DNA of 64,000 bases from Saxidomus purpurata (GCA_022818135.1 JAFMSR010000001.1:10063213-10127212), one strand, 5' to 3'; shown: positions 52,948 to 63,756, counted from the stretch's first letter. The notes: a model not told the origin generated them from the sequence alone. Numbers and translations: made by a program.

Positions 52948-53690
52948 TCAACTGATGTAGTGTCCCTAAAGGCAGAATATCCGCATAGTTATTGGGATGT
53001 TGCTGAGTTCTTAATTAAGCACGACTTTCCTGTTTTCGAGAGAACGGATAATAGAACAACAATGAGAAACAAAGCCCGCATCGTCCGCAGACTTACACTA
53101 AACGATATATGTCGACGGCCTGAACTCTCAGCCTGTCAGTGCAGAACTGGAACCGGAAGAGAACATGTACTCATTCTTCTTCTATTTCAACCCCTTCCAT
53201 CTTAGATAGTGTCGAACGACAGCAGGAAGATGACACCATCAGAAAATATCATGTGATTGAACAGGGAACCACAAATGCGTCAATAGCGAGAGAGAGCGAA
53301 AACGCTAGTCTAGATCACTCTATTTTACAAGTACGAGATACTGAAACACACAATTTGGTTTCACCCAGAAGTGTTTCCGCCACATCTACCAGCCAAATGC
53401 TGAATACTGATGAGCAAACAAACACTTTAGTTTCACCCAGAAGTGTTTCCACCGCATCTACCAGCCGAATGTTGAATACTGATGAGCAAACGAACACTTT
53501 AGCTTCACCCAGAAGTGTTTCCACCACATCTACCAGCCGAATGCTGAATACTGATGAGCAAACAAACACTTTAGTTTCACCCAGAAGTGTTTCCACCACA
53601 TCTACCAAACGAAAAAGAATTTCCGCTTGCAGTAATAGTTCAGTTGAAGAAGCTATACCATTTTCAAGGCGCGTGAGAAAAGACATATAA
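52948..53690 (+). pseudogene. N-terminal part of the recombinase-SET unit, frameshifted
   Basis: A first frame (open from ~52930, TDVVSLKAEYPHSYWDVAEF, then RNKARIVRRLTLNDICRR) runs to ~53200 and then yields to another frame by 53139-53200 (NWNRKRTCTHSSS), which continues to a TAA at 53688. The second part contains 24-residue repeats and a basic end, TKRKRISACSNSSVEEA. One indel near 53130-53200 would explain the break; an intron is the alternative. The following 65 bases contain a dispersed-repeat motif, then the recombinase ORF begins. The first ~80 residues look like a compact helical domain I cannot name. Same strand and spacing suggest one original gene, which is inference. Confidence 0.45.
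53349..53610 (+). repeat. 72-bp in-frame minisatellite (24-aa unit)
   Basis: About 3.6 units of LVSPRSVSTTSTSRMLNTDE plus QTNT, nearly identical. Ser/Thr-rich and likely disordered. The unit length is a multiple of three, so copy-number change keeps the frame. Confidence 0.85.
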
Positions 53691-53730
53691 TATCAAACAG
53701 GGAATGCCACGTACCAAAACGTAGCCCCCC
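53689..53730 (+). repeat. Dispersed repeat motif between the two ORFs
   Basis: ATCAAACAGGGAATGCCACG followed by TACCAAAACGTAGCCCCCC, as at 10093 and 56675 (minus). It separates the frame ending at 53690 from the recombinase start at 53756, so it may be a small insertion that broke the gene or a piece of an intron. Confidence 0.6.
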
Positions 53731-53755
53731 ATAACCTAAAAAAACAAGGAATGAC

Positions 53756-55105
53756 ATGCCCGATGGAGCACTACAGGATGACTATGATGCTGAAAATCAA
53801 ATGAGTAGCAATGTTAATGATCACAGAATGAATCGAATTAAAATCACGGATGCTTACAAATCATTGAATATGTACCTGACGTCGGCAGAACAAAAACACT
53901 ACCGAAAGATGAACAAATATGTTTCTATGATAGAAGTAAGATATGAAGCGAACAAACTTGAAAAAGAACATCACAAAATGTCAAGAGATCCTGTTAACGC
54001 CTACTTGTCGATTTCTCTGAAAATTATCAAATATCTTGCTCCTCAGAACAAAATAGAAAACTTCCGCTGGAGCTGCCTGTGTGACAAGAGCAAGATTGAA
54101 CGTATGTTTTTAGATCTTCGCAGAACAGTTGAGCTAAGTGCCAACACTATACTCAATTACCATAAGGCACTCAGTAACATGTTCATGGCAGCTGAGGGTG
54201 ACTTTAATTTTAAAGTAAACGAGCCATCTCAGGTAGTATGTTTGACAACATTGAGACAAGACTTCAATACTCTTCAAAGAAAGCAAAACTTGCAACTAAC
54301 TCGGCAAAAGGCTAAGGTTAAAGCAAAAGAAGCATATACGGATGCGTCACAATATGAAGCGAAGTTTATCTCAGTATTTGAAACCTTTGAGCGTATTCAG
54401 AAAGATGTTGAGACTATTATTAAAACAGCAGGAGACGGACACGCTAAACCTTCAACCTATGACACATCTGTTATCAACAGTTTCTTTTGTTTATACAGTA
54501 TGCTTATAGGAAACCGACCAGGAGTGATTCAACACATGGAAATGGAAGTTTTTGATCTCGCAGACAAACACAAGAAAACACGAGATGATGGCTCATCGTA
54601 TGACTTTTTGGCGTCATCAAACCACAAGACTTCAACAAATTACATTGCATATATATACATGGAGGAAGAACATTGGGAACGTTTGCGGACTTACAGACAT
54701 AGAATCAGACCAAAGCCTAAATCAGGATACCAACAGTCTCTCTTTTTAAACAGTGAAGGAAAGCAAATGCACAGCCCAAGTATGGATATTGCAAGAATTC
54801 TGACCAGGTACGGTATTCAGGACCTAAACTCAAACAACTATCGACACCTCATTGAGACTTTATCCGCAAAACATATGTCCCATGGCGATAGAAGAACAAT
54901 ACATGACATGCTAACTCACTCAGAAGCAACAGCACAAAAGGCTTATGTTCATGGAAATACTGCTTTGGTTCCACACCGACGTGGGATTCCACTACTTGGT
55001 AGAATGCTGAACACATGTGCTTTGAATCAGAATAGACACGTGACTTCATTTCTTTCAAACGCCGAAGATTTACTGAAAGATACACCTCAAGACCACATTC
55101 AATAA
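53756..55105 (+). CDS. Tyrosine recombinase-like protein (449 aa open frame)
   Basis: The C-terminal half has the tyrosine recombinase pattern: R254 in LIGNRPGVIQHMEMEVFDL, K291 in SSNHKTSTNY, R363 in NNYRHLIETLS, H388 in DMLTHSEATAQKAYV and the nucleophile Y397. The usual HxxR histidine is Asn360. Residues 1-230 form a helical, Lys-rich region with a likely core-binding domain (~residues 75-145, NAYLSISLKIIKYL). Such enzymes cut and rejoin DNA through the tyrosine; animal relatives include Crypton- and DIRS-type elements. The TAA at 55103-55105 is followed in the same frame by 127 open codons, so it looks like a nonsense change inside a longer protein. No reverse transcriptase is nearby, which disfavours DIRS. 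Confidence 0.68.
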   Translation: MPDGALQDDYDAENQMSSNVNDHRMNRIKITDAYKSLNMYLTSAEQKHYRKMNKYVSMIEVRYEANKLEKEHHKMSRDPVNAYLSISLKIIKYLAPQNKIENFRWSCLCDKSKIERMFLDLRRTVELSANTILNYHKALSNMFMAAEGDFNFKVNEPSQVVCLTTLRQDFNTLQRKQNLQLTRQKAKVKAKEAYTDASQYEAKFISVFETFERIQKDVETIIKTAGDGHAKPSTYDTSVINSFFCLYSMLIGNRPGVIQHMEMEVFDLADKHKKTRDDGSSYDFLASSNHKTSTNYIAYIYMEEEHWERLRTYRHRIRPKPKSGYQQSLFLNSEGKQMHSPSMDIARILTRYGIQDLNSNNYRHLIETLSAKHMSHGDRRTIHDMLTHSEATAQKAYVHGNTALVPHRRGIPLLGRMLNTCALNQNRHVTSFLSNAEDLLKDTPQDHIQ

Positions 55106-56005
55106 GAAGAAAACAATCAAATTTCCCGGAAACCACACAAAAAGAAAGAGATAGAACAACCGAAACTATATCCACCGCAGAGCCATTTCTTGTCGAGCGG
55201 CCGTATGCAAAGTGAATTACGCAATGCATCACCAACGTCATCTAGTTCGTCTTTATCAGCACCTCTGTCACCAAACGATCATGAAAAATGGGAAGAACTT
55301 AAACGACTAATGAAACCAATTACCGCTTTCAGTACTACCAACAATAAAACATACAGAAAAATTGCCACCAAACATCCTGAACTGAATTTAGGAACAGACA
55401 CAATGTCTGTAAGAAAATATAACGATTGGTGCAGGCATAAAATTCAAGAACTACGCTTGGAAGTGACAGTGAAATCACATAACGATTAAAATCGTGAGGA
55501 GAGAGTGGACCGATACCTTGAAAAGATGCAATGGAACACTAAAAAGCTGAGGGACATGTGCATACATAGGGTACGCGATTCGTTAAAACTAAAGGAAATA
55601 AATGCTCGTCGTTCTGATGTACCGGAAGAAAGTCTTCAATGTACCGAACATTTGCATCAAATTCAGACACAAGAATGGCCAAATATAAAAATTCTGAATG
55701 CTGGTAAGAAAGGGAAAGGGATATTTGCAACTAAAGACTTAGAGGCAAATACCCTTCTGTGTGACTATCCTGGACAGCTAGTTACTGAAGAGGAGAGGGT
55801 TGGAATAGATACAGTGTACTATATGAAGGACGCGACGATAACCAATACATGTTTAACTTTACCTGGAAAAACAGAAAAATGTGGATAGATGCGGTATTAG
55901 GTTGTGAATGTCACAGTGTTAAACTGCTGAAAGGCCGGCTTGTAAATCATGACAGAAAGAATCCGACATCATACCCGAAAGTCCATATAATAGCTGGAAG
56001 ACCGC
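55106..56005 (+). pseudogene. SET-domain C-terminal part of the recombinase unit, broken
   Basis: The frame continues from the recombinase ORF across TAA at 55103 and again across TAA at 55487-55489. From ~55700 it reads GKKGKGIFATKDLEANTLLC and DYPGQLVTEEER, the opening of a SET lysine-methyltransferase domain. Near 55840-55850 the frame shifts by one. The next frame then gives MWIDAV and LKGRLVNHDRKNP with PKVHIIAGRP, the SET core that binds S-adenosylmethionine (compare the usual GRLINHS). It breaks off at ~56005 where an unrelated TCGCGAA-rich repeat begins, so the YDYG end of SET is missing. Two stops, one frameshift and a truncation make this copy non-functional. The arrangement is closest to SETD8-type SET domains by eye. 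Confidence 0.65.
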
Positions 56006-56110
56006 ATACCGTATATCGGGTTTTTTCGCGTGTGTCTAATTTTCGCTATATTCGCGAGCAGTGAAAATCGCGAATTTTAAAATCAGCGAAAATTTAGTTC
56101 AGCATTTCGT
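56005..56110. repeat. TTCGCG/GCGAAA inverted-repeat element end
   Basis: ACCGTATATCGGGTTTTTTC, then CTAATTTTCGC, TATTCGCGAGCAGTG, AAAATCGCGAATTTT and AGCGAAAATTTAG. This self-complementary stretch looks like the end of an inserted repeat that truncates the SET domain. 56111-56512 shows nothing recognisable. Confidence 0.5.
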
Positions 56111-56509
56111 GAAATTGTAAGTTCCGCAATCGTGTTATACATGTATCACTATTAGCTCATTATCTTACACAAACTGTATAATTATCATATTAAATAAGGT
56201 GTCAGTTGTTTACCTTACTTACTTAAATGCAATATCAGGACAGGTGTTGAATACTAACCTCTTAAGATAATTGAGCATTAAAACAGTTAAAACCTGTAAT
56301 ACCAATCTATCCAATAAATGTGTTGTCTTTCATGATGTTTTATGAATAATACATAAAACAATATAATATTACGTTTCAGTCCACTTTGCTGACGAAATGC
56401 AAAATGAGTAAAATCAGCCCCACTGTGTTCCTTTAATTGTTCGTTTTGTCCTCGTGTGTTTGCTTTGTATCTAGGTGGTGGAGTGTATTGTGTGTGTGAA
56501 CTTGATTGT

Positions 56510-56512
<3 letters not shown>

Positions 56513-56600
<88 letters not shown>

Positions 56601-56675
56601 GGGGTGTGCCTTCTGGGTTGCGGGGCTCGTTTTGGGGGGCTGCGTTTTTGGTACTTGGCATTCCTGTTGATATTA
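56513..56675 (-). repeat. TG/CA microsatellite with dispersed repeat end
   Basis: About 42 TG dinucleotides (56515-56599). Read on the minus strand, they follow CAGGAATGCCAAGTACC, AAAAACGCAGCCCCCC and AAAACGAGCCCCGC, the same motif order as at 10093-10226. The overlapping open frames are repeats of Cys-Val or His-Thr and not genes. Confidence 0.8.
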
Positions 56676-57657
56676 GTTTTTTTTTTTTGTGGGGGGGGGC
56701 GCTGACGTGCTATTTATAACTCGGTTCAAATACGCCATTATCTGCATACCACATGGTAGCAAAAGTAATCACAATGTTACGTCACATATATTCTTCAGAA
56801 ATAACTGTTAACCGGTCGTACTGTTTTAGGCACTCTGGAGTTTTAGTCTTTTTTGACAAAGTTTCGACGACAAAGAAATCGCTAGCTTTATCCATTCTTC
56901 GCGAAGATAGTCATAATATTCTATGAGCATAATTATGTTACAACCAAAATGCTAACTTACATCATATATAATTAGACCACATGAAATTTCAAGCAAAATT
57001 CGTGCTTTAGTAGTCAGTTTAGTAAATTAAATCTAATCCACCCACACACTAGTAAACGTTATCTTTCAAAAAGCATTGTGTAACAAAAGTGGATTTGGAT
57101 GTAGATTTAACAAACTTTTTAACAATGATAGCATAACGGTCAAACAGCTTGACAATTTACCGACACAGGATTTGGTGAACATCAGTACGGCTCTCAGATT
57201 TCGAACGGTCTGAACTTAACACATTTTAGGACGAATCAGTAAAGTTTTGCTGTATTTTTACGCTAATTATACGCTACCATATTATAAAGCGTTACAAAGC
57301 TTTTGGAATTCCATTATAAACATAGTGTAGCGGTGCCGTTAAACCCAACTCACCAACATTTCCAACAGCTTTTCACAAATTGCTACCTAAATTTTCACTT
57401 GTGTTGTTGATTCTAGCATTTATTCTTTTATTTTATGTTTTAAAACATCCTTTTAGAGATTTTTTTCACCTGAATCTGTGAACGAGCAGCTTTAATGCAG
57501 TAGATATAGTTACGGACAGTGATTCGTCTAAAATGAAAAATAATGAAAATTGAAAGAGTTCCCAAAAATACTAGATAACAAAACAGTTTGGCCATGTCCT
57601 GCTACATAGACTGGGCATAACTACACGTTATAAATGTTATTTTTGTTTTTGACCCAA
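56676..57657. other. Flank of copy C, with an inverted fragment
   Basis: 56810-56930 is the reverse complement of 28740-28850 (AAGAATGGATAAAGCTA, ACTCCAGAGTGCC, ACAGTACGACCGGTTA), so a piece of the duplicated upstream flank is inverted here. Otherwise no gene is seen. Confidence 0.5.
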
Positions 57658-57865
57658 GAAACTCTAAGGGAGCGAGCGGAAGCGAGCGACCGGGGTTTCT
57701 TAATTGTTAAAATTTGACTTAATAAACTCTAACTTACTTAGTGTTTAACCTCATTTGACCTTTTGCATAGCCACCGACATGTATTGTGGCACGGACCTAT
57801 GTGTATATAGGTCGGTGATTGTAGGCGGAACTAAAGTGCTTTCTATTTAGAGCAAACTCTTCATA
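57658..57865 (+). repeat. Direct repeat left of copy C
   Basis: GAGCGAGCGGAAGCGAGCGA, then CCGGGGTTTC, CATAGCCACCGACATGTATT and GTGGCACGGACCTATGTGTA, ending near AGAGCAAACTC. A close copy lies at 63757-63955. Identity of the element unknown. Confidence 0.7.
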
Positions 57866-57991
57866 ACTCTTCGGCAGGTAGTTTTAATAAAAAAGAAAGA
57901 CGTTTATTTGAAAATCTGAGCGATTCGATTGGTGGGCAAATGGGGTCAAACACTAAGTGATGATACCACCCAATGGTGTCGATGTAAATGT

Positions 57992-58113
57992 TATAAAAGG
58001 AGCTGTATTCATATTCAGCTCAGACCATTTTAGGGACAGCAAGGAGGCTATTGTAAAGACAAGGACTACTCAAGATTTTTAAACTCACCTGAGGGCGTAT
58101 TAAGCATAAAAAG
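57992..58113 (+). promoter_or_regulatory. Core promoter and leader exon of copy C
   Basis: TATAAAAG at 57992-57999, initiator TTCAGCTCAGACC with start A at 58022 (30 nt), leader exon 58022-58113 ending TTAAGCATAAAAAG before gtaagt. It is nearly identical to copies A and B. No coding exon of copy C could be found in the window; the next exon is expected just after 61703. Confidence 0.58.
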
Positions 58114-59877
58114 GTAAGTTACGTTTTAGATATATTCTTACAAAAATATATTGTCTAGATAAAGAGTTACTGACGTATTTTAGAGAAAATAATATTTATT
58201 TCTACATCAAGCATTCGTTTAAGACTACAGTAAAATGGCAGAAATGTGTCCGAAAAGTTTTTAACACTGACATTCGGTCAGTCAAACACACATACAGCAG
58301 AAAAATGTTTAATTTGGGATTAAGAGTTTGAGGACATAACTGTTGTTCGGTAGTATCCGTAAATAAACGGGAAGGGTTATTGAATTTTGTGGAAAAGTGG
58401 AAAATCTTCTGTTCTGTTTTGACTATTTCTGCCAGATGATAACGAACATTTGAAACATTATCAATGACATTAATTTTAAAAAATAATAGCAATAAGAATA
58501 ACAAAAGCAATTACAATTAACAATAACAACAATAGCAATTAACAATAACAATTAATAATAATAATGATAATAATAATAATAATAATAATAATAATGCTTT
58601 AACTCGAGAGCACTAGTTCATTACAGAAACATGTTCGTTAATGAATTTAATGTAAAGTAATGTATGCTGAAGTAGTAATTGTTGTCAATACATTAACAGA
58701 CTATTCAAGGAATCCAAAAGCTGAAATATTTGTTGCTTTTGACATAATAAGTGTGCATTAGAGGACTTGATTTTTCTTATTCAGCTGATCACTTTACAAG
58801 TGCGTTATGTTTGCTTGTGATTGTGGATCTGTTATTTTCAAGTACAGGCGTGCACGGTAAATCTGTTGAAAAAGCATGGTCACCCCATGTTCTTTTAAAA
58901 CGTAAATACACGACATACAGGTCCGTGATGTATAGTATGTCATCTTTTTAATTGTGTAATATTTTATTCAAGTATAGGTCATTACTGATCTGATAGAGAC
59001 TGACATTTGATTTCTGTATGCATTTTACTTTACGAAATAGGATAGTTTTCTTTTCAGAATCCTACTGCCTTTCTTGTAGTTAGTTTGTAGAAATTGTTCT
59101 GTGCTGAACCATCTTAGAATTCCTGTCCATCAAATAGATTTTACATACTCTAGTTAAGGCTTGTTGCTGAATGTGATTTTTCATTTAATTTTCAAAGCAC
59201 ATCATAATACAAAAAAATATGATTATGGTCAAATATATTTTTCCTTTAAAAGTGCAGTCGGTTTGTAACACTGTCCAAATTGCTTAAATAGAGAAAAAGT
59301 GTTAGACGGATTAGGTTTTTGTGTTTTTCTTTTGCAGTAGAATAACACTGTTCAAATGCCTCCCTGACTCGTTGAAAAAATATAGTAGAATTTAAACGGG
59401 CGCTCCTTTAATTTTTCGCATCCAAAGACGGAATTTTATCAACGAAAAATAGGAAATTTATTATTTGATTCTAACAGTTAGTTTCTTATGAAAACAACCC
59501 GATTTTTTTAACGCGTAGTAGTACATCATTGTAACCCCAAAAGGGGGAATTTGGTTTGGGGCTCATTTCATGCAGTCGCAGGCACCTCCTCTGTATTAGA
59601 AAAAAAATACACTTTTCCCCAATTTTTTTAAAAAAAAAAACCCCCCCCCGGATAATACTTGTTAAATTAGATATTGCCAAAAGATCCGAGTATTAAGACC
59701 ATCCGGGTTTTGCCTGTGTATTATGAAAACTAGCTTTTATCTGTAAGAAACACTATGTTGACACCTATAAAAGGACACCAATTTCAGCGGGGCGAAGGCA
59801 TGCCTGTCACTTGAGACAACGAAAACTGTAAGACAAAATATAAGATACCCCGTGCAAGTGATTAGAAATTTATATAT

Positions 59878-60940
59878 TGACCATTATATGTCTCATAAAT
59901 TAACATCAAAACCTAAATAATAGTATTATTAATAATACTAACCACTGAAATTTTCATAAATCTTCTCTGTTAGCACAGGCATAAAGTTAAGTGAAATAAT
60001 ATAAACAATACAATGTTAAATTACGTATCTATATCTAGTTTCAATGAGAGGTTTTGCCTTTTTCGTGTAAAAAGCAATATCAATACAATAATATAACAAT
60101 TGACAACAATAGCAATTAACAATAACAATTAACAAAAATAATAATAATAATGATAACATTAAAAACAATTACAAAAATAATAACAATAACAATAATAATG
60201 TTTAAACTGGAGCACTTGTTCATTACAGAAACATGTTCGTTAATAAATTTAATGTAATGTAATGTATGTTGATAATAAAATTCGCTTATAGTAATTGTTG
60301 CCAGTACAGTAACAGACTGTTCAAGGAATCCAAAAGCTGAAATATAAAGATACATATACATGTACATGTATATCTTTCTATTTCGAAGCACTTGCACGGG
60401 ACAAGTGCTTCGAAATAGAAAGATATACATGTACATGTATATTGACCATTTTATGTCCTATAAATTAACATCAAACCTAAATAATAGTATTATTTATAAT
60501 ACTAACCACTGAAACTTTCATGGATCTTCGCTGTTAGCACTGGCATACAGTAAAGTGAATATATAGACAATTGTTATTTTATTTATTAATCAATGTCTCA
60601 TCCATTACATATATCCATATATAACATACATACACAAACCAACATATATTAACATATAAATGGCCATTCTTAGTAAGAACTATTATATAAGACTTCATAC
60701 TCTATTTACACAATAAATATCACAATTATTATCACAAATTACACAAGGTAAAGTTAGATAACCATCGCTTATCAAAGTCTAAAATATGCAATAAAAGGTT
60801 TTAGGAAAGAAACTGAAAATGAAAACTGCTCTACAATATCATGTTCAATTACGTATATATATCCGGTTTCGATTAGAGGTTTTGCCTTTTCATAACAATA
60901 ACAATAACAATAATAACAATAGCAATTAACAATAAAGGTT
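59878..60940. repeat. Internal duplication in copy C intron
   Basis: TATATTGACCATTWTATGTC, AAATTAACATCAAA, CCTAAATAATAGTATTATT and AATACTAACCACTGAAA occur at 59878-60030 and 60440-60575. TTACGTATMTATATC and AGAGGTTTTGCCTTTT occur at ~60022 and ~60850. The two blocks flank the hairpin. Confidence 0.65.
60354..60442. repeat. Perfect 41-bp inverted repeat with 7-nt loop
   Basis: Arms 60354-60394 and 60402-60442 are exact reverse complements, separated by CACGGGA. The arms contain ATACATGTACATGTATA and CTATTTCGAAGCACTTG. Either a real hairpin-forming sequence or a foldback read artefact in the assembly. Confidence 0.9.
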
Positions 60941-61700
60941 GGTGTATAGGTGTTCAAGCCAGTTGTTTCAGATATTTTCTTCGAAATTTATTGTATTTTT
61001 TTCTTTTCCTAACAGGTATTTTGTAGTGTCTGATAGGATCTTTTTGTAAGGAATTTCTCTGTCTGAAGTTTTTGGTCTGCTTACACTTACGTTCAGTTCA
61101 AAATTGCAAAGTTTATTCTATAATCTCACAGAACTTGGAACAAAATAAAGTTCCACTTGTCAACACATAATTCAAATAAATGTGCCAAATGTAATTGACA
61201 ATTAACTTTTCTTTGTGAAATGCAGTGTGTCTGGTGTGCATGAGACACAGGCACAATTTATATTGCCTTTTTTTCTGAGAATAGGAAAACAAGTTTTAAA
61301 GAATACTATGTCGGAGGGAAAATATAAATATGGCAGAAAGCAATATACGTAAAAATATATGTACTTTACAAGACTGAAGAACACATTGCCTACTACGGCT
61401 GTGTATCTTTTTTCAAAGTACATGTAGTATCAAACCATGTACGAGTTTTAAGACCTTGTGTGACGAAGTGTAGACCTTAATAAGCCTTCTCAAATCAATA
61501 CAGGCAGATATTGACATAAAAAGTTAGCAAAGCTTCGTAATTTTTCAATGAAAAGTAGTTTTGATCATAGAAGGACAACTGAATTTTATTTGGAAATCCA
61601 TATGCATAAAATATGCTAATGTTAAGATAAAACATGGACTAGTCCATTCTTAAAATTCGGTAAATAATTGATAATCGACTTTCTTGCATTTAACTACTAG

Positions 61701-61703
<3 letters not shown>

Positions 61704-61733
<30 letters not shown>

Positions 61734-61809
61734 CAAAAAATATTTTTTTTTTATTTTTTTTTAAATTATATCCCCCCCCCCCCCCCCCCCCCTTTTAAAA
61801 TTTTTTAAA

Positions 61810-61847
<38 letters not shown>

Positions 61848-61848
61848 C

Positions 61849-61885
<37 letters not shown>

Positions 61886-61972
61886 AAAACAAAAAAAAAA
61901 AAAAAAAAAAAAAATAAAAAAAAAAAAAAAAACAAAAACCCCCCCCACCCCCAACCCCACCCAAAAACCCAC

Positions 61973-62015
<43 letters not shown>

Positions 62016-62016
62016 A
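61704..62016. repeat. Alternating poly-A and poly-C tract, probable assembly artefact
   Basis: Long runs of A, C and some T with no normal sequence over ~310 bases. It begins exactly where the exon 2 acceptor of copy C should lie. The glycine/phenylalanine open frames here are artefactual. Confidence 0.85.
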
Positions 62017-62099
62017 ACCATTAAAAAAACATGTAAAAAATGTGTTCTACGGATTTGTTTCTCTTATTAACAGACATGATAAAATATACCATATAGCTA

Positions 62100-62410
62100 T
62101 TTTATTAGCTATAATTGCGAGCGTCCGTTGTCCGTCTGTCGTCTGTTTGTCTGTCCACACTTGCCTTGTTAACACTCTAGAGGTCACAATTGACATCCAA
62201 TCATGAAAACTGATCAGAATGTTCATCTCAATGATTTTTAAGTCAGGTTCAAATCTGGGTCACATGGGGTCGAAAACTAGGTCACAGAGTCAAATAAAAG
62301 GAAAACCTTGTTAACACTCTAGATGTCACATTTAATAACTACTCATCATGGAACTTGGTCAGAATGTTTGTCTTAATGATTTCTATGTCAAGTTTGAATC
62401 AATGTTGTAT
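62100..62410 (+). repeat. ~145-bp repeat block, relative of 30480-30800
   Basis: Begins with GTCCGTTGTCCGTCTGTCGT, then AACACTCTAGAGGTCACAAT, GATCAGAATGTTCAT and TCGAAAACTAGGTCACAGAG in two units. In copy B the related block also follows the exon 2 position, which supports 61704-62016 being the exon 2 site of copy C. Confidence 0.6.
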
Positions 62411-62426
62411 GTTTGAGATTGTTTAG

Positions 62427-62748
62427 AGTCCCAGCCGACCATAGGATTTCTCGTTAGGTGAAACTGTCAATACCCCTGACAGACGCAGACTGAAGAAACA
62501 GATGCATACAAGGGAATACGGGTACATGTACCAGACTCTTGCCCCGGTGGTGCTTTTACCCGCCTTGTGTATAGCACAGATACACCCGAGACTATATAAC
62601 CATTGCATTTCAAACCAGTTCATCTGTAGATGGGTGGTAAACACTGAAAAGCGTTGCTGAAATTTCCGGTTCCCAAACCGGGATTCGAACCGGAGACCTC
62701 CGGATTGGTTGTCCTCAGCGTTAATCACTAGAGACCACGGAGTCGGTC
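62427..62748 (-). repeat. tRNA-derived SINE
   Basis: On the minus strand the head has an A-box-like TGGTCTCTAGTGATTAACG and a good B box, GGTTCGAATCCC. The body contains ACCACCCATCTACAGATGAA, CTGTGCTATACACAAGG and GTATTCCCTTGTATGCATCT. Same body family as 2764-3345. The head is too degenerate to fold as a working tRNA gene, so I call it a SINE. 62749-63159 shows no other feature. Confidence 0.72.
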
Positions 62749-63159
62749 TGTTTTTTTTACTTGATTAATATGATTGAAAATTGGGCATCAAACATTAATT
62801 ACTATGAGAAATAGCTTTATAGAAAAAAATATGAAAATTGTAAATAAAATGTGATGAATTAAGCGAAATGCTTAAATAATTGAACAAAAAATGTCAAACT
62901 GGTGAAACTATTAATTTTTACATTAATATCTTGGATATCTTCTAGAAAAACCTGAAATTTCTTATTAAAGATATAACTGATTAATTTCTTAATTATTCTT
63001 CCATTTTGAAATGCAAGCATTATATTCAGTTATGGAGCCTGAATCATCTAAGGTTTTAGGAGATGAAATGACTACAGGGGCTGAAATGCCTATAATTCAG
63101 TATTCGGATGGATGACCCAAGAGAGGAGTCAATTAAGGTCTTAAAAAAAGATAATAATC

Positions 63160-63640
63160 TTATAAAAAGTCGCCAGGATACAAACAATAAATATAAACAT
63201 AAGCAATAAAAAATGCAACCTCTATAGCATACGAAAGGTTTTTCTAGGATTTGACCCCGTGACCTAGTTTTTGACCCTAGATGACCAATATTCAAACTCG
63301 ACCGGCATTTTATAAAAACAATCATACTGACCAAGTTTCATGAAAATCCAATGAACAATGCAACCTCTATTGTATACACAAAGATTTTCTATGATTTGAC
63401 CACGTGACCTAGTTTTTGACCCCAGATGACCCATATTCGAACTCGACCTAGATTTTATCAAGGCAGTCATACTGACTAAGTTTCATGAAGATCTAGTGAA
63501 AAATGCAGCCCCTATTGCATACACAAGATTAAGTGTGGACGGACGGACAGACAGACAGACAACAGACAGACAACGGACACCAGACGATCACAATAGCTCA
63601 CCTTTGAGCACCTCGTGCACAGGTGAGCTAAAAATTGAGA
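63160..63640. repeat. Array element with GGAC tract and hairpin end ending CTAA
   Basis: Three ~144-bp units (GATGACCAATATTCAAACTC at ~63277, GATGACCCATATTCGAACTC at ~63421), then GGACGGACGGACAGACAGAC. It ends in the hairpin TAGCTCACCTTTGAGCAC-CTC-GTGCACAGGTGAGCTA, whose last bases are CTAA. Relative of 40250-41085. Confidence 0.62.
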
Positions 63641-63756
63641 AATTTGTATTTTATTTTTAGCTATACTTGACTTTTTTTCTGCAATATAATACGTACAAAT
63701 TGATATAAAACACCATGTATAAGTTAGTGTTTTTTAAGTCAAATTTCATCAATTTA

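Larger units (their letters stand above)
58114..61703 (+). other. Intron 1 of copy C
   Basis: Its start matches the starts of introns 1 of copies A and B. Its end (ACTAGTCCATTCTTAAAATT to AACTACTAGGC) matches copy B up to five bases before the exon 2 acceptor. In between are AAT microsatellites (58550-58595, 60130-60200), a duplicated ~150-bp block, a long hairpin, a low-quality stretch at 59480-59660 with A and C runs, and sequence shared with copy A (61080-61440, CAATTTATATTGCC, TACTATGTCGGAGGGAAAAT). No exon seen. Confidence 0.55.

Noticed and set aside
53315..53686. 123-aa minus-strand ORF with repeats
   Set aside because: Complement of the 72-bp minisatellite coding on the plus strand.
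56287..56719. Cys-Val and His-Thr repeat ORFs
   Set aside because: Translations of the TG/CA microsatellite.
61761..62021. Gly/Phe-rich ORFs
   Set aside because: Translations of A/C homopolymer artefact.
62660..62748. tRNA gene on the minus strand
   Set aside because: A and B boxes are present, but stems do not pair well and SINE body sequence follows directly.
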